Below, piece after piece: positions 11,705 to 23,756 of a stretch of 64,000 nt of DNA. The notes under the pieces were generated by a model. It made no database searches, was not told where the DNA came from, and saw only the letters and a program-made list of their open reading frames with translations. This DNA is from Persicaria tinctoria. Lineage: Eukaryota > Streptophyta > Magnoliopsida > Caryophyllales > Polygonaceae. The DNA lies in assembly GCA_037127255.1 (NCBI GenBank), contig JBANSL010000004.1:36978467-37042466 (forward strand), written 5' to 3'. Both the position numbers and the translations under genes were made by a program. The stretch's first letter is position 1; each line of letters begins with the position of its first letter.

Positions 11705-12379
11705 ATGCGTCGTTCTGGTCGAACATCTGAGTTTGACGCCTTAGACGAACATCTCCGCCTTATACACATCCAAGCTAAACCGAAAAGAGCCATGGCAGCT
11801 GTAGAGACACATGAACAACTGATCGAGAGGCTCACAAGGGATCTAGCCACCAGGGATGCTGCTCTCGCCACTGAGAGAGCAGGCAGGCAACAGGAAGCTG
11901 AGCGTGCGAGGCAAGCAGAAGTTGAGCTTGCCCTATACCCAACCACTGCAGAGGATTATATGCACCCGACTCTCGTCGTGCCTGAATCGGCCATTCTAAT
12001 CCCTGAAAATAACTATGAAATTCGCACTCAATTCCTTATTGAAATTAAAAATCATGCTTTTCATGGTAGATTTAATGAATGCCCTCTGAGGCATATTACC
12101 AACTTTACTGACATGTGTCGTACTCTTTCTGAAGGTACCACCTTGGAGTACATCCTAATGAAGGCTTTCCGCTGGTCTCTTGCTGGTCCTGCATTGAAAT
12201 GGCTGGAAGGGCTGAAACCACGATCTCTCACGACATGGGTTCAAGTGAAGCAGGAATTTCTGAACAAATTCTTTCCTCCTGCCAAGACAGCACTCCTACG
12301 CCAGAAGATCACATCTTTCAAACAACAGCCTGGGGAGCCGCTGGCAAAGGCTTGGGAACGCTATAAGGATCTACTGTGA
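11705..12379 (+). pseudogene. Athila-like gag N-terminal half (copy C)
   Basis: This 224-residue frame aligns with the N-terminal half of gag in A and B. It has MRRSGRTSEFDALDEHL at the start and the core WLEGLKPRSLTTWVQVKQEF. It ends at TGA (12377-12379) where the other copies have an Arg or Glu-Val continuation (LLRSCPTHG in A), consistent with CGA to TGA. The frame resumes in phase-related form at 12443, so gag was broken here by a point mutation. Confidence 0.82.
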
Positions 12380-12442
12380 TCCTGCCCTACACATGGACAG
12401 CAATCCTGCGTAATTCAAGAGATCTTCTTCAATTCTCTGGAC

Positions 12443-14179
12443 TTGGCTGCAAAGGACAAAATCAACACATACACCCACTATAAGTATCTGAAAATGCCGC
12501 CTGCTGACGCATGGGCTGCTCTCGACAAGCTGATGAACTATGACAACAAGTATGGGAATCCAATCAACTATGAGGAGAACCCCTACGCCAGGCCAGCACC
12601 ATCCATGCCCCTCTATGAGCCCCCTAAGGAGATTGATCCAGATGTAAGGGAGCAATACTACAGAGATCAAAATAAGAAACTCCTCAAACAAGTAAAGTAT
12701 CTTTCTATCAACCAGCCTTGTATTGAATGTGGATCACAGAGGCACACCACTACTGAGTGCCTACACACTGAGAAAGTCAGGCTGGCAGAATACCACGAAG
12801 AGGTAGCTTACGCAGGGGGTCCCAATCGCTACATGGGGGACCAAAGGTTTCAGCAACCACAATGGAACCAAGGTGCCCCTAGGAATCCCCCGCTCTATAA
12901 AGCTCCAGGACATCAATTGCAAGAGCCAAAGGTCGGAAAGTAGCATAACAAAGGAGAACAGCAAGTCGACCAGCAGCAAGTCGACGTCAACAAGCACTTA
13001 GTCGATCTCGAGCAAGGGCAACTCGATCTCGATGAACAATTAGGCCAACCTTCGTCTGCACAGCACATCAACTCGACACCAAGGAATCTGGTCGATATCG
13101 AGGAAACCCAACCCGAGATCGAGGAAGCTGCAGCATCTCCGACATCTGTTCTGGCTCTGAATTAGAAAAAGAAGCTGCATTTCCCAACAAAATCTCCAGA
13201 GGACCCAGTAGAAAAGAAATTTCAGCGCTTCATCAAGATGCTTCAGAAGCTCAATGTCACCATTCCCTTCACAGAAGCTCTCACTGAAATGTCATCCTAT
13301 GTTAAGTTCCTGAAGGAGATTCTGAGCAAAAAGCAGTCAATGGCTGAGATTACAGAGGAATGCAGCCACTTGGACATACTTGAGAAAAGGCCGGATCCAG
13401 GTAAGTTTGCTATATCCATTGGATTTGGTCCATACAAAATTAATGCTTTATGTGATCTTGGAGCTAGTGGGAGTATAATGCCTTTAACAATTTGATCCAA
13501 GATTAAGATAGGTGCCCTAGAGCCTGTGGATGCTACACTTTATATGGCCAACAACACGGTGGTCATTCCAACATGCATGGTGGACAATGTGCCAGTAAAA
13601 GTAGGTAAATTCTTTGTCCCTGATGATTTATTAGTTGTTGATATGCAAGAAGACCCTGCTTGTCCAATTATTCTAGGAAGACCCTTCTTGGCGATGGTGG
13701 ATGCAAACATAAGCGTGAGGAAAGGAGTGCTCACTTTCAACATCAGTGATGAGGTAATTGAGTATTCCTTTAATAAAACTGAAAGGCATACAAGTCCAAT
13801 GGAAGAGGTCAAATCTATCTCATCTGGCTACATCACTTGCGGGGAACCCAAGGTAAGAAATATGACCCCTGAGGAGCTGGAAAAGAGGGATATGGAGGCC
13901 CAGGTGGATGAGATCATGACCATCCTAAAGGAGGAAATAGAGAATCCACTCGACACGGACCAAGGTACGTTGTTATGGACTAACTATTTTTCGGATGCCT
14001 TGACAGGAACCACGTATGGGGTCATAGTCGACCAAGATTCCTCGATATCGAGGACTCTAGTCAATCTCGACCAAAACCAGGAGCCTCCACCAGCACCAGC
14101 GTTGTCGAGCAGCAAACCTGAAGATCAGAACTCCTCGAGATCGAGTAAGTTACTCGAGATCGACCAGAACCCTGCGTAA
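12443..14179 (+). pseudogene. gag C-terminus, protease and linker, first unit (copy C)
   Basis: The first unit holds the gag C-terminal region with the zinc knuckle CIECGSQRHTTTEC and ends at TAG 12941-12943. After a TAG-containing stretch rich in TCGA dyads, the protease resumes at about 13238 with CDLGAS, here followed by GSIMPL. The Trp codon after LTI is TGA (13493-13495). The frame continues at 13526 with IILGRPFLAMV and ends in the Ser-rich TCGA-coded linker, which runs into the second unit at 14171. About 280 bp of gag C-terminus is missing relative to the second unit. No product is expected. Confidence 0.8.
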
Positions 14180-14208
14180 TTCAAGAGATCTTCTTCAATT
14201 ATCTGGAC

Positions 14209-16215
14209 TTGGCTGCAAAGGACAGAATCAACACATACACCCACTATGAGTATCTGACAATGCCGCCTGCTGACGCATGGGCTGCTCTCGACAAGCTGAC
14301 CAACTATGACAACAAGTATGGGACTCCAATCAACTATGAGGAGAACCCCTACGCCAGGCCAGCACCATCCATGCCCCTCTATGAGCCCCCTAAGGAGATT
14401 GATCCAGATGTAAGGGAGCAGTACTACAGAGATCAAAATAAGAAACTCCTCAAACAAGTAAAGTATCTTTCTATCAACCAGCCTTGTATTGAATGTGGAT
14501 CACAGAGGCACACCACTACTGAGTGCCTACACACTGAGAAAGTCAGGCTGGCAGAATACCACGAAGAGGTAGCTTACGCAGGGGGTCCCAATCGCTACAT
14601 GGGGGACCAAAGGTTTCAGCAACCACAATGGAACCAAGGTGCCCCTAGGAATCCCCTGCTCTATAGAGCTCCACGACATCTGGAAATGGACCAGAAAAGG
14701 GATGATCTACAGATGGTCCTAGAGGAAATACAGAGGAATCATTCAGAAACTAAGCAGTCCTTCAACTCCGTCTACACTCAGATGCAAGGTGTCAACTCTA
14801 GGCTTGGGGAAATTGATATATGGCGGAAATCAGTCGGTACACAGATAGGCCAGCTGGCAGCAGGAATCCCCAGACAGTCAGGTTCGCTCCCTGGATCTTC
14901 AGAACCAAACCCCAAGGGAAAGACTGGACACGTCGCTGCTGTAAAACTCAGAAGCGGTCATCAACTGCAAGAGCCAAAGGTCGGAAAGTAGCAGAACAAA
15001 GGAGAACAACAAGTCAACCAGCAGCAAGTCGACGTCGACAAACACTTAGTCGATCTCGAGCAAGGGAAACTCGATCTCGATGAACAATTAGGCCAGCCTT
15101 CGTCTGCACAGCACATCAACTCGACACCAAGGAATCTGGTCGATATCGAGGAAACCCAACCCGAGATCGAGGAAGCTGCAGCATCTCCGACATCTGTTCT
15201 GGCTCCGAATTAGAAAAAGAAGCTGCATTTCCCCACAAAATCTCCAAAGGACCCAGCAGAAAAGAAATTTCAGCGCTTCATCAAGATGCTTCAAAAGCTC
15301 AATGTCACCATTCCCTTCACAGATGCTCTCACTGAAATGTCATCCTATGTCAAGTTCCTGAAGCAGATTCTGAGCAAAAAGCAGTCAATGGCTGAGATTA
15401 CAGAGGAATGCAGCCACTTGGACATACTTGAGAAAAGGCCAGATCCAGGTAAGTTTGCTATATCCATTGGATTTGGTCCATACAAAATTAATGCTTTATG
15501 TGATCTTGGAGCTAGTGGGAGTATAATGCCTTTAACAATTTGATCCAAGATTAAGATAGGTGCCCTAGAGCCTGTGGATGCTATACTTTATATGGCCAAC
15601 AACATGGTGGTCATTCCAACATGCATGGTGGACAATGTGCCAGTACAAGTAGGTAAATTCTTTGTCCCTGATGATTTCTTAGTTGTTGATATGCAAGAAG
15701 ACCCTGCTTGTCCAATTATTCTAGGAAGACCCTTCCTGGCGACGGTGGATGCAAACATAAGCGTGAGGAAAGGAGTGCTCACTTTCAACATCAGTGATGA
15801 GGTAATTGATTATTCCTTTAATAAAACTAAAAGGCATACAGGTCCAATGGAAGAGGTCAAATCTATCTCAGCTGGCTACATCACTTGCGGGGAACCCAAG
15901 GTAAGAAATATGACCCCTGAGGAGCTGGAAAAGAGGGATATGGAGGCCCAGGTGGAGGAGATTATGGCCATTTTAAAGGAGAAAATAGAGAATCCACTCA
16001 ACACGGACCAAGGTACGTTGTTATGGACTAACTATTTTTCGGATGCCTTGACAGGAACCACGTATGGGGTCATAGTCGACCAAGATTCCTCGATATCGAG
16101 GACTCTAGTCGATCTCGACCAAAACCAGGAGCCTCCACCAGCACCAGCGTCGTCGAGCAGCAAACCTGAAGATCAGAACTCCTCGAGATCGAGTAAGTTA
16201 CTCAAGATCGACTAG
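14209..16215 (+). pseudogene. gag C-terminus, protease and linker, second unit (copy C)
   Basis: The second unit is fuller. The gag C-terminal ORF 14209-14991 has the CCHC knuckle and the segment MQGVNSRLGEIDIWRKSVG, then ends at the same TAG as the first unit. The protease pieces 15286-15543 and 15574-16215 have CDLGAS and IILGRPFLATV, interrupted by the same Trp-to-TGA change. A TAG (16213-16215) ends the linker where a Gln codon is likely original. The linker carries TCGA dyads at 19-bp spacing. Confidence 0.8.
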
Positions 16216-16407
16216 AACCTCGCTGCCTCGACTTCGCCTTCCTCGACGCTGACTCCACCAGAAGGGCAAATCTCCTCGAGATCGACCAATCTAATCGAGA
16301 TCGAGCAAACCTCACCGACCTCAGCTCATGCATCCTCGAGCAGTCCACCTCCAGAACCTGAAAACTACTCGAGATCGAGTACGCCTACTCGAGATCGACC
16401 AAACACC

Positions 16408-16737
16408 GTGGTCCCCGATTCCGTTTCTGCGAAGGTAAGCCAAGGTATGGATCTTTCTTCTCCTATTTCCATTAAAGATTTATCTATACATGGGAGAGGT
16501 TTGCCTTGGTATGTGCGCTTATGTAGGATATCCAATGATGACCCTAAAGAGTATGAAGTTGGAGACAAGCTCTATGTTTTCAAATCAAAGGATCATTGGT
16601 TTCCTAACAAATTCAACAAGAAGAGAATGGGACCTTTCGTGATGAACAAGATCAATTCTGGAGGATTACAGCTGATGGACAAGAATGGAGTCCTATTTGA
16701 AGCCCAAGCTACATGGGCCCTGCAAATGCCACCTTGA
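16408..16737 (+). pseudogene. integrase C-terminal-like tail (copy C)
   Basis: This 109-residue frame matches the tails of A and B, with GMDLSSPISIKDLSIHGRGL, then YEVGDKLYVFKSKDHWFPN and ATWALQMPP at the end. In autonomous Athila elements a comparable segment ends the integrase. Here it follows the linker directly, with no catalytic core. It is separated from the protease part by the stop at 16213. Confidence 0.72.
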
Positions 16738-18243
16738 GCATAAATGGAGAAGTCGGCCTAGCGACTATAAAATCTAGAGCTTGTACATAGACATTTTTTG
16801 ACTTTTTGAGACTTTGTTGCTTTTTGTTTGTTTTTGTTTTTTGGAACTTTTAGTTTTTCTATTGTGGGTATATGTCTTCTACACTTTTCAGGTCCATGGA
16901 GAGAAGCAAAATATATTCAGACTCGGCCCAGGCGGTTCTTTCATTCTATATTATGAAGCCCTGCACACCTGTCTAGTGAGTTTCTTTCTTTACCCTTGTT
17001 TTTATGCAGTGAGGACACTGTAATGTTTAAGTATGGGGTGGGGGAAGGGCTTACTTTATACATATTTTCCATATTTGACATTATGTGTGCATATTTAGAA
17101 TTATATTCATGAATTGCTTATACATGGCTATTTTGGAATTCATTATTAATTTATGTGCTTACATGCATGTTTTCCAAAATTTGAAAAAAATGACCCCCAA
17201 TTGAAAATTTTTGATTAATGCCATGGAAGCTCTAATTGAACTCAACGATGCAAAATTGGATTCATTAGAGATATAGCATGAAATTGCCTAGTAAAGGGAA
17301 GTCACAATGAAGTGCATATTTTCTTGAAAACCATGAAATGAGGTAAAATTTGAAGTTGCTTTTGACATATTGCATGATAAGAGGATGGAGGACTTTATAT
17401 TTCCATATAATGCTCATGTTGTTATATCCTAGCCTTACCTATGCTTATGCATCACAAAAGTCATATTATGCCTTTTTTCATATTTGCTCCACATGATCTA
17501 AATATTGCCCATTCTTTACCGTATTTCTTATCCGGGGATTATATTGAGAATGATGTTACATTATGGAGATTATTATATGGTGTTTGTGTTGTTGTTATCA
17601 TTATTGGAGTTTGGAAGGAAATTGTTTGAAATATATGGAAAATTTAATGAGTGAAAGAAAATCCGATCACCTCAGGAGATAAAGGTAGATCGACCCTGCT
17701 TGTTGAGATAATAGTTTGACGAGATGGGACACATAGGTGAGGAGTCCAAAGCACTAAGTATACGGGGCCATTCATGACACCCATGTTTGCGACTCGCGAG
17801 AAGGCAGTGCTGAGGTTAGAGAGGTAAAAGCATTATTATGGAAAAAAGCATTATGAAATGTGATGAATCTTATGAGAAAGAATGTGGTATGAAATTCAAT
17901 TTGGAAATACTCCATTTCCCCGAATCATTAGCACCACATGGCCAAAAATTGACCACCTTTAGCCTTTTACCAATCTACTCCTTATTGAGCTTAAATTGAA
18001 GTCTTCTTGATTATTAATGCTTTGTCACATGAATTGTTTTTTGCATAACCCTCCTTTTATGAGTAGATGTTGCTTTTATATTTGCACATGCATGAATTTG
18101 TGACATTAGTACCTTTTCAAGGATGGGAATTGATTACAGGGTTATATGACAATGAATCTAAGAGGTTGAGAGTTTTAAATTCTTCACCTGAATGACAAAT
18201 AAAAGTATTGCTTGAGGACAAGCAAGCTTAAGTATGGGGTGTT
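16738..18243 (+). other. conserved non-coding 3' internal region (copy C)
   Basis: About 1.5 kb without a convincing gene lies between the tail stop codon and the 3' LTR. It aligns by eye along its length with 38044-39502 of copy B, which argues for a constrained or recently shared non-coding role. It contains two copies of AAGTATGGGGTG, one at 17029 followed by GGGGAAGG and one next to the LTR at 18230. Confidence 0.7.
18230..18241 (+). other. polypurine tract before 3' LTR (copy C)
   Basis: AAGTATGGGGTG lies two bases before the LTR start TGTTGTGAGC, where plus-strand priming is expected. The same 12-mer sits at the matching place in copy B. Confidence 0.65.
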
Positions 18244-19133
18244 TGTTGTGAGCTGAATCTGCCATGTTTTACAGTAACTTTTATATCGTTTTCTGCATAC
18301 ATTTCATGCATTTGGGCTAGGATAATATAGAATCTATGTAGTTTATGTTTATTTGCCAAATTATGGAATCTACACCAGTTTCTGTTTAATTTCGCAGAAT
18401 TCGAGGCAAATTACAATAGTTCTGAGAAAGGTCGGAAAAGCTCGGAAATCAACTACAGAAGTCCAAGGTAAAGAAGCAGTGGAACCAATCGAATCAAGCT
18501 AGGAGCCCAGCTTTACTCGATCTAGAGTAATCTTACTCGATCTCGACGAAGGTGTCCGAGCACATGCCTTGTCGACTAAGCACTGATCGAGAAACTGAGT
18601 CAGAGATAACCCGACTCCGGAAGCCAACTCGATCTCGAGTAACTTTTGTCGAGATCGACAAAACCTTGACGCCATGTCCGGAGTCGACGAGTTGTGCCAA
18701 GTGGAGAAGCCGAGCACAACCGTACTCGATCTCGAGGACCAGCACCGCGCCTGTCCGAGCTTGTCGAGGAGAAGTTGTCCGACATCACCGAGATAGCCAT
18801 CCTCGACGCCAGCCTTACTCCATCTCTAGTTCTTTACTCGATCTCGAGGAACCAGAAGCACAAACCCGAGCCATGTCGAGCAGCTTCTACCCGAGGCGTC
18901 CAGCCAGCCATGGTCGACGTCAATCCTACTCGATCTTGAGGAAGGTTAGTCGAGATCGAGGAAAACGCATCCGAAGCCGCGTTACGCGGTTTGCTTTCCT
19001 ACGCGCTTTGGGAGTCCTTGGAGCCTAAGGAATCCGAGAAGGGCGAGATCTATCAAATTCTATCTATGGAGAAGACCTACCTACACATGGAAGATATTTT
19101 ACCTATTTAGATATAATTTACCTATTTTAGATT

Positions 19134-20134
19134 TGATAACTCCCTCCCTTGATGAAAATCGGAATAGATGTTTCAAAGGCTTTGACAGGATATTTGTGTC
19201 AAAGGCCTTAGAGCATTAACAGTTGATGAAATACAAAACCTATCTTAATTATTCGTATATTATTTTATCTTTTATATACTTCCATTATATTATATATATA
19301 TGTATGACTAACCATTTCAGGAAGTATATTCGAGATTACATCCTTCCTTATACATGTTGAAGAGATCAGTTCAAAATAGATCATGGCGTTCAAAGTGTCC
19401 ATAAATAGAAGATTGAAGATCAAACTGATTCGAAGGAGCCGTTGGAGATCTGGTGGTGAAGATCCTCACGCTCCATGCTCTTTTATAAAGGAAAGGAAGG
19501 AGAAGACAGAAAATAAAGAAGTGCTACACACGAGCTTTCATTCATTCAAGCGATCTGTCTTCCAAGTGTCTCTATGCTAAGCGCTCAAGAGTTTGTTGTT
19601 TATTTCAAAGCCTTTGAGAGTCACTGTGAGCTTATAGGATTTATTTATTTCAAGTGTTACTCGAGAGTTTACAACTCGGGAAGTTGCACTAGGCTATTGA
19701 TTTGCGAGGGTTAGAGGATTGTACTAGATAGTTGAGAGAGGTGGGGCTCTTCTAGATTGGTCTAGGACTCCAAGGGAACGTGAGTTGACTAGATTGCAAT
19801 TGTATAGGAGAGAGGCTTCTCGGTGAGCTATTAGGATCCTAAGCTAAGCATTCAATAAAGCCTTTGAATCCTAGGGTTGTGGAAGAACCCTAGGCGGGGA
19901 CGTAGGCCAAGTTGCGCTGAACCTCGTAAATAATTACTCGTGTTCTTTACTTATTGCTTTACCTTATTTCCGCACTTGGTTCGAATTGTTTAACTTTGTG
20001 ATTCAGGTTTATCTCAAAGGTTTTGGAACAAGCTCCAAAAGTCTTGAGACTTTCTGCGAAAAATTGACATACTCTATTCAACCCCCCTTCTAGAGTATTT
20101 CTTATTACATTGTTTTTATATTATCGAACCTTCA
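19134..20134 (+). repeat. 5' LTR of Copia element
   Basis: It starts TGATAACTCCCTCCC and ends CGAACCTTCA, immediately before the primer binding site. TATAAA at 19484 is a possible TATA box. A small ORF in it has no recognised product. Confidence 0.9.
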
Positions 20135-20136
20135 AT

Positions 20137-20148
20137 TGGTATCAGAGC
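20137..20148 (+). other. primer binding site, initiator tRNA-Met
   Basis: TGGTATCAGAGC is the standard Copia site complementary to the 3' end of initiator tRNA-Met, two bases after the LTR. Confidence 0.9.
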
Positions 20149-20192
20149 TTTACTCACTGTTTTTGATCTAACAATCTTGTGAGTTTTCGATC

Positions 20193-21452
20193 ATGTCTGG
20201 TGAAGCAAGCGGAGGATTTGAACAGGGAAGGTCCACAAGCAGACCGCCACTCTTCGTAGGAAACAACTTTGTCCACTGGAGATCTTTGATGAAGATGTTC
20301 ATTATAGACCAAGATCTAGAGCTTTGGAACATTATAGAGAATGGTCCAAAGATTCCAGAGAAGGAAGGACCAAATGACACCAAAATTGCAAAGAAGGAGT
20401 CTGAATACAACCAAGCAGATCTTGAAACCATCTCCAAGAACTACAGGGATATTAACTTACTTTATTGTGGTCTTAGCACTGAAGAGTTTAACCGTATCTC
20501 TTCTTGTAGGTCAGCTAAAGAGATTTGGGATAAGTTGGTCGTCACCTATGAAGGAACGAGCCAAGTAAAAGACACCAAGATCAGCATCTTCCTTCGAAAG
20601 TACGAGCTCTTTAAGATGAAGTCTGATGAGTCGATCAAGGCCATGTTCACACGATTCACAGAAATCAACAACAACCTTGACTCTCTCGGCAAGAGCTTTA
20701 CCAACGTTGAGAAAGTAAGGAAGATACTGAGGTGCCTTCCAAAGGAGAAATGGGGTCCAAAAGTAACAGCTATAGAGGAAGCCCAGGACCTCACCACTCT
20801 ACCCCTTGATGACCTTCTTGGAAAGTTGATCACGCGTGAGATGATCTTGAATGAAGACGATGGAGAACTTCCAACCAGCACTAAGAACTTGGCACTCAAG
20901 TCTAAGAAGGATGAGCCCAAGGATGGATCTGATTCCGAAGATGAGGATGACGATGAGGATGATCCTTTTACTCTTATCACAAGAGGCCTTGCCAGAATTC
21001 TCAAAATGAAGAAACAATTCAACAACAAGGATGGATCAGAGACTTCAAAGTTTCGAGGTAAGCCTCAATACAACAAGTATGAAAAGAAGACTAAACTGTT
21101 GTCTTGTTTTGAATGTTGTGAAACAGATCATCTTGTGAAGGACTGCCCTCAAAAGACAAAGAGCCAGCCCAAGAAAGGTGACAAATGGAAGAAGAAAGCC
21201 ATGGTGGCTACTTGGAGTGATTCCGACTCTGACTCCGATGATGAGAAGGCCAACATCTGTCTTATGGCCTCAGAAGATGGATCTCATGATGAAAATCTTG
21301 AAGCTACTGTAAGAGAACTTATGGAAAGTCCAAAAGAGGTATTATCGGAATTCCTTTCAAATATGATTGCCAATGAAGAGAAGCTTATTGCCCAAACTAA
21401 CATTCTTATTAAGAGAACTGTGGACCAGGAAAGAACTATTGAGGATCTATGA
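20193..21452 (+). pseudogene. Copia gag
   Basis: This 419-residue frame begins MSGEASGGFEQGRSTSRPPL and has the UBN2-type gag core, including ELWNIIENGPKIP and the helical region around IFLRKYELFKMKSDESI. An acidic patch is followed by a CCHC knuckle, C-x2-C-x4-H-x4-C (CFECCETDHLVKDC), near residue 305. The frame stops at TGA (21450-21452), but coding similarity continues one frame over at 21449, so a single-base indel separates gag from the rest of the polyprotein. The start lies 45 bp after the primer binding site. Confidence 0.88.
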
Positions 21453-21988
21453 GGGTCAAAGGTCTTGAAGCTTCTTATTCAGGTCTTGACATTAAAGTCA
21501 AGACGCTTGACTCGGAGAAATCTAAACTCAAGCAAGATCTCTCCTCTCTAAGAAATGAGCATCATGACTTAGAGAACGAGAAGATCTCCCTGAATAATAA
21601 GATTCTAGACCAACAGACAGCCCTCATAAGTTTTACCAAATCCAAAGGCACTCTCGATAAGATGTTGGGTGACCAACAAAGCTCTCTAAACAAAAGTGGT
21701 ATTGGTTACAATCCAAAGTTTTTAAAGAAGCAACACATTACCACTTTTGTAAAGGCTAAAGGAAGCAGAACCTCTTCTATATGTCACCATTGTGCTAGAA
21801 AGGGACATGTAAAAGAGACATGTCCTTATAGAAGAAAGGATCCATATATTATTCGTAATACATTTCCTGTTCATTTGAGAAAAGAACGGATAACACAAGT
21901 TTGGGTTCCAAAATGCACTATTTTACCAAATATGGTTTACCCCAATAATGGATCCAAATTTGCTTATTGGTCTAGCCACAAAGGTTGA
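21449..21988 (+). pseudogene. Copia gag-pol middle region with second zinc knuckle
   Basis: This is the continuation of the polyprotein in another frame. It starts with a coiled-coil-like stretch (LDSEKSKLKQDLSSLRNEH) and has a second CCHC knuckle, CHHCARKGHVKETC, near 21782. SIRE elements often carry this extra region. It ends at TGA 21986-21988, where a one-base loss in AAAGGTTGATG shifts the frame; the protease continues at 21985. Confidence 0.8.
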
Positions 21989-23721
21989 TGTTTGTCTTGC
22001 AGGAGATCACCAAGGTGAAAGAACACAAATGGATTATTTATAGTGGATGTTCGAGGCATATGAGTCGGAAGAGTTCTCTCTTTCATGATCTAAAGGAGCA
22101 ATCCCCGGGAACAATCACTCTTGGTGACAAAGGGAAATGCGACATTGTTGGTATTGGTAGTGTTGGAAGTGATTCCAGCCATAGTATTAAAAATGTCTAT
22201 CTTGTTAATGGTTTAAAGTATAATCTGCTTAGCGTTTCTCAATTATGTGATAGTGGTAACAATGTCAGATTTAACAAGAAAAGATGTATAGTGTGCAGAG
22301 ATGATACAGGTGAAGTTATTCTGACTGCATATCGTTACAATAATATATACGCCATAAATGTTGATCAAGTGGCACAAGGAAGCTTAACCTGTCTAAAGGC
22401 TTTGACGGACGATCCAAAGCTCTGGCACAGGAGACTCGGTCATGTGAGTCCACATACGCTACAGAAGCTTGTGTCCAAAGGGCTTGTAAGAGGACTACCT
22501 GAGATGGACTTCAAAGGTATTGACATGTGCAATGCATGCACACGAGGTAAACAAACACGTAGCTCCTTCAAACCCAAAAAGGTTGTAAGTTCTTCTAGAC
22601 CTCTTTAACTTTTACATATGGATTTATGTGGTCCTATGCGAGTCAAATCTCCCAATGGTAAAAAGTACATGCTAGTTATCGTTGATGATTTTTCTAGATA
22701 TACTTGGGCTGCATTTTTGAAAGAAAAATCAGAGGCCTTATTTGAGTTTTCAAAACTTTGTAAGGCGTTGCAAACTTTAAGAAATGAGCCCATAGTGTCT
22801 ATTCGGAGTGATCATGGTAGGGAGTTTGATCAACTTCAATTTGATTTGTTTTAAGCTAAATATGGCATCTCCGATAACTTTTCTGCTCCTAGGACACCTC
22901 AACAAAACGGGGTTGTGGAACGCAAGAACCGCACCTTAGAGGATATGGCCAGGACTATGCTTTTAGAAAATGCATTACCTAAAACCTATTGGGCTGAAGC
23001 TGTTAACACAGCTAACTACATTTTAAATCGTTGTCTTATTCATTCCATCTTAAAGAAAACTCCTTATGAACTTTTCAAAGGCCGCAAACCACTTATATCT
23101 TATTTTAAACCCTTTGGCTGTACTTGTTTTGTTCATAACAATGGAAAAGATAACCTTGGGAAATTTGATGCGCGTAGTGATGAAGGTATATTTCTTGGCT
23201 ATTCCACGAGTAGCAAAGCTTATAGAATCTTCAATAAAAGGACCCAGGTTGTTGAAGAAAGTATACATGTTATTTTTTATGAATGCAATGACGGTGCTTT
23301 GAGTGAAAGTGTTGCAGATATAGATCTTAATATCCATGAAGAGAACGAGGAAGGTGATGATGCTGCTACCATGAACACAGCGAAAAGGAACATGCAGGAA
23401 CCGATTCTTAACACTGAAGAATTGGCCCAAGGTGTTGAAGATTCATCCAAAGCCCTTGGTGTCCAATCCAACAGTGTTGAGACGTCAGAAACTGCTGTAA
23501 CTGAACCTAACAGGACCACGGAGTTAGATGTACCACAAATCAATCCTGATGGTGTGAGGAATCAAGGAGCTGAGACTAGCAAAAGGAAATTCAAATACTC
23601 CTCATCACACTCATTAAAGGATATCATTTCGACCCTACTTCTAGTGTTCAAACTCGTTCTAAACTTAAAGATCTTTGTGCTTTTAACGCGTTTGTTTCTC
23701 TTATTGAGCCAAAGAAGGTAA
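21985..23721 (+). pseudogene. Copia protease and integrase
   Basis: The protease starts near WIIYSGCSRHMS, where the expected catalytic Asp (DSG) is Tyr, codon TAT at 22039-22041. The integrase zinc region is LWHRRLGHVS...CNACTRGK. The catalytic core shows Asp in HMDLCGP, Asp in RSDHGREF and Glu in NGVVERKNRT. In-frame TAA codons occur at 22606-22608 (just before LLHMDL) and 22852-22854. All three pieces are in one frame, so these are point stops. After about 23600 the frame shifts, and the segment leading to the reverse transcriptase is read in another frame. The protein cannot be active as it stands. Confidence 0.88.
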
Positions 23722-23756
23722 ATGAGGCACTTCACGAGCCAGACTGGATTATATCT

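Larger units (their letters stand above)
12405..16218 (+). repeat. internal tandem duplication of gag C-terminus and protease in copy C
   Basis: The unit starting CCTGCGTAATTCAAGAGATC occurs at 12405 and again at 14171, so the first unit is 1,766 bp and the second about 2,048 bp. The first unit lacks about 280 bp at 12912, with a 4-bp CATC microhomology at the joint. Both units share three stops: TAG after VGK, TAG before KKKLHFP and TGA replacing the Trp of LTIWSKI. The element was therefore already dead when this part was duplicated. Confidence 0.85.

Noticed and set aside
18552..19028. 158-codon plus-strand ORF in the 3' LTR of copy C
   Set aside because: It is an LTR region full of TCGA dyads, open by composition, with no similarity to the gag-protease frame.
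20546..21028. 160-codon reverse-strand ORF in Copia gag
   Set aside because: It is antisense to a clear gag frame, and its Ser-rich composition comes from the acidic gag stretch.
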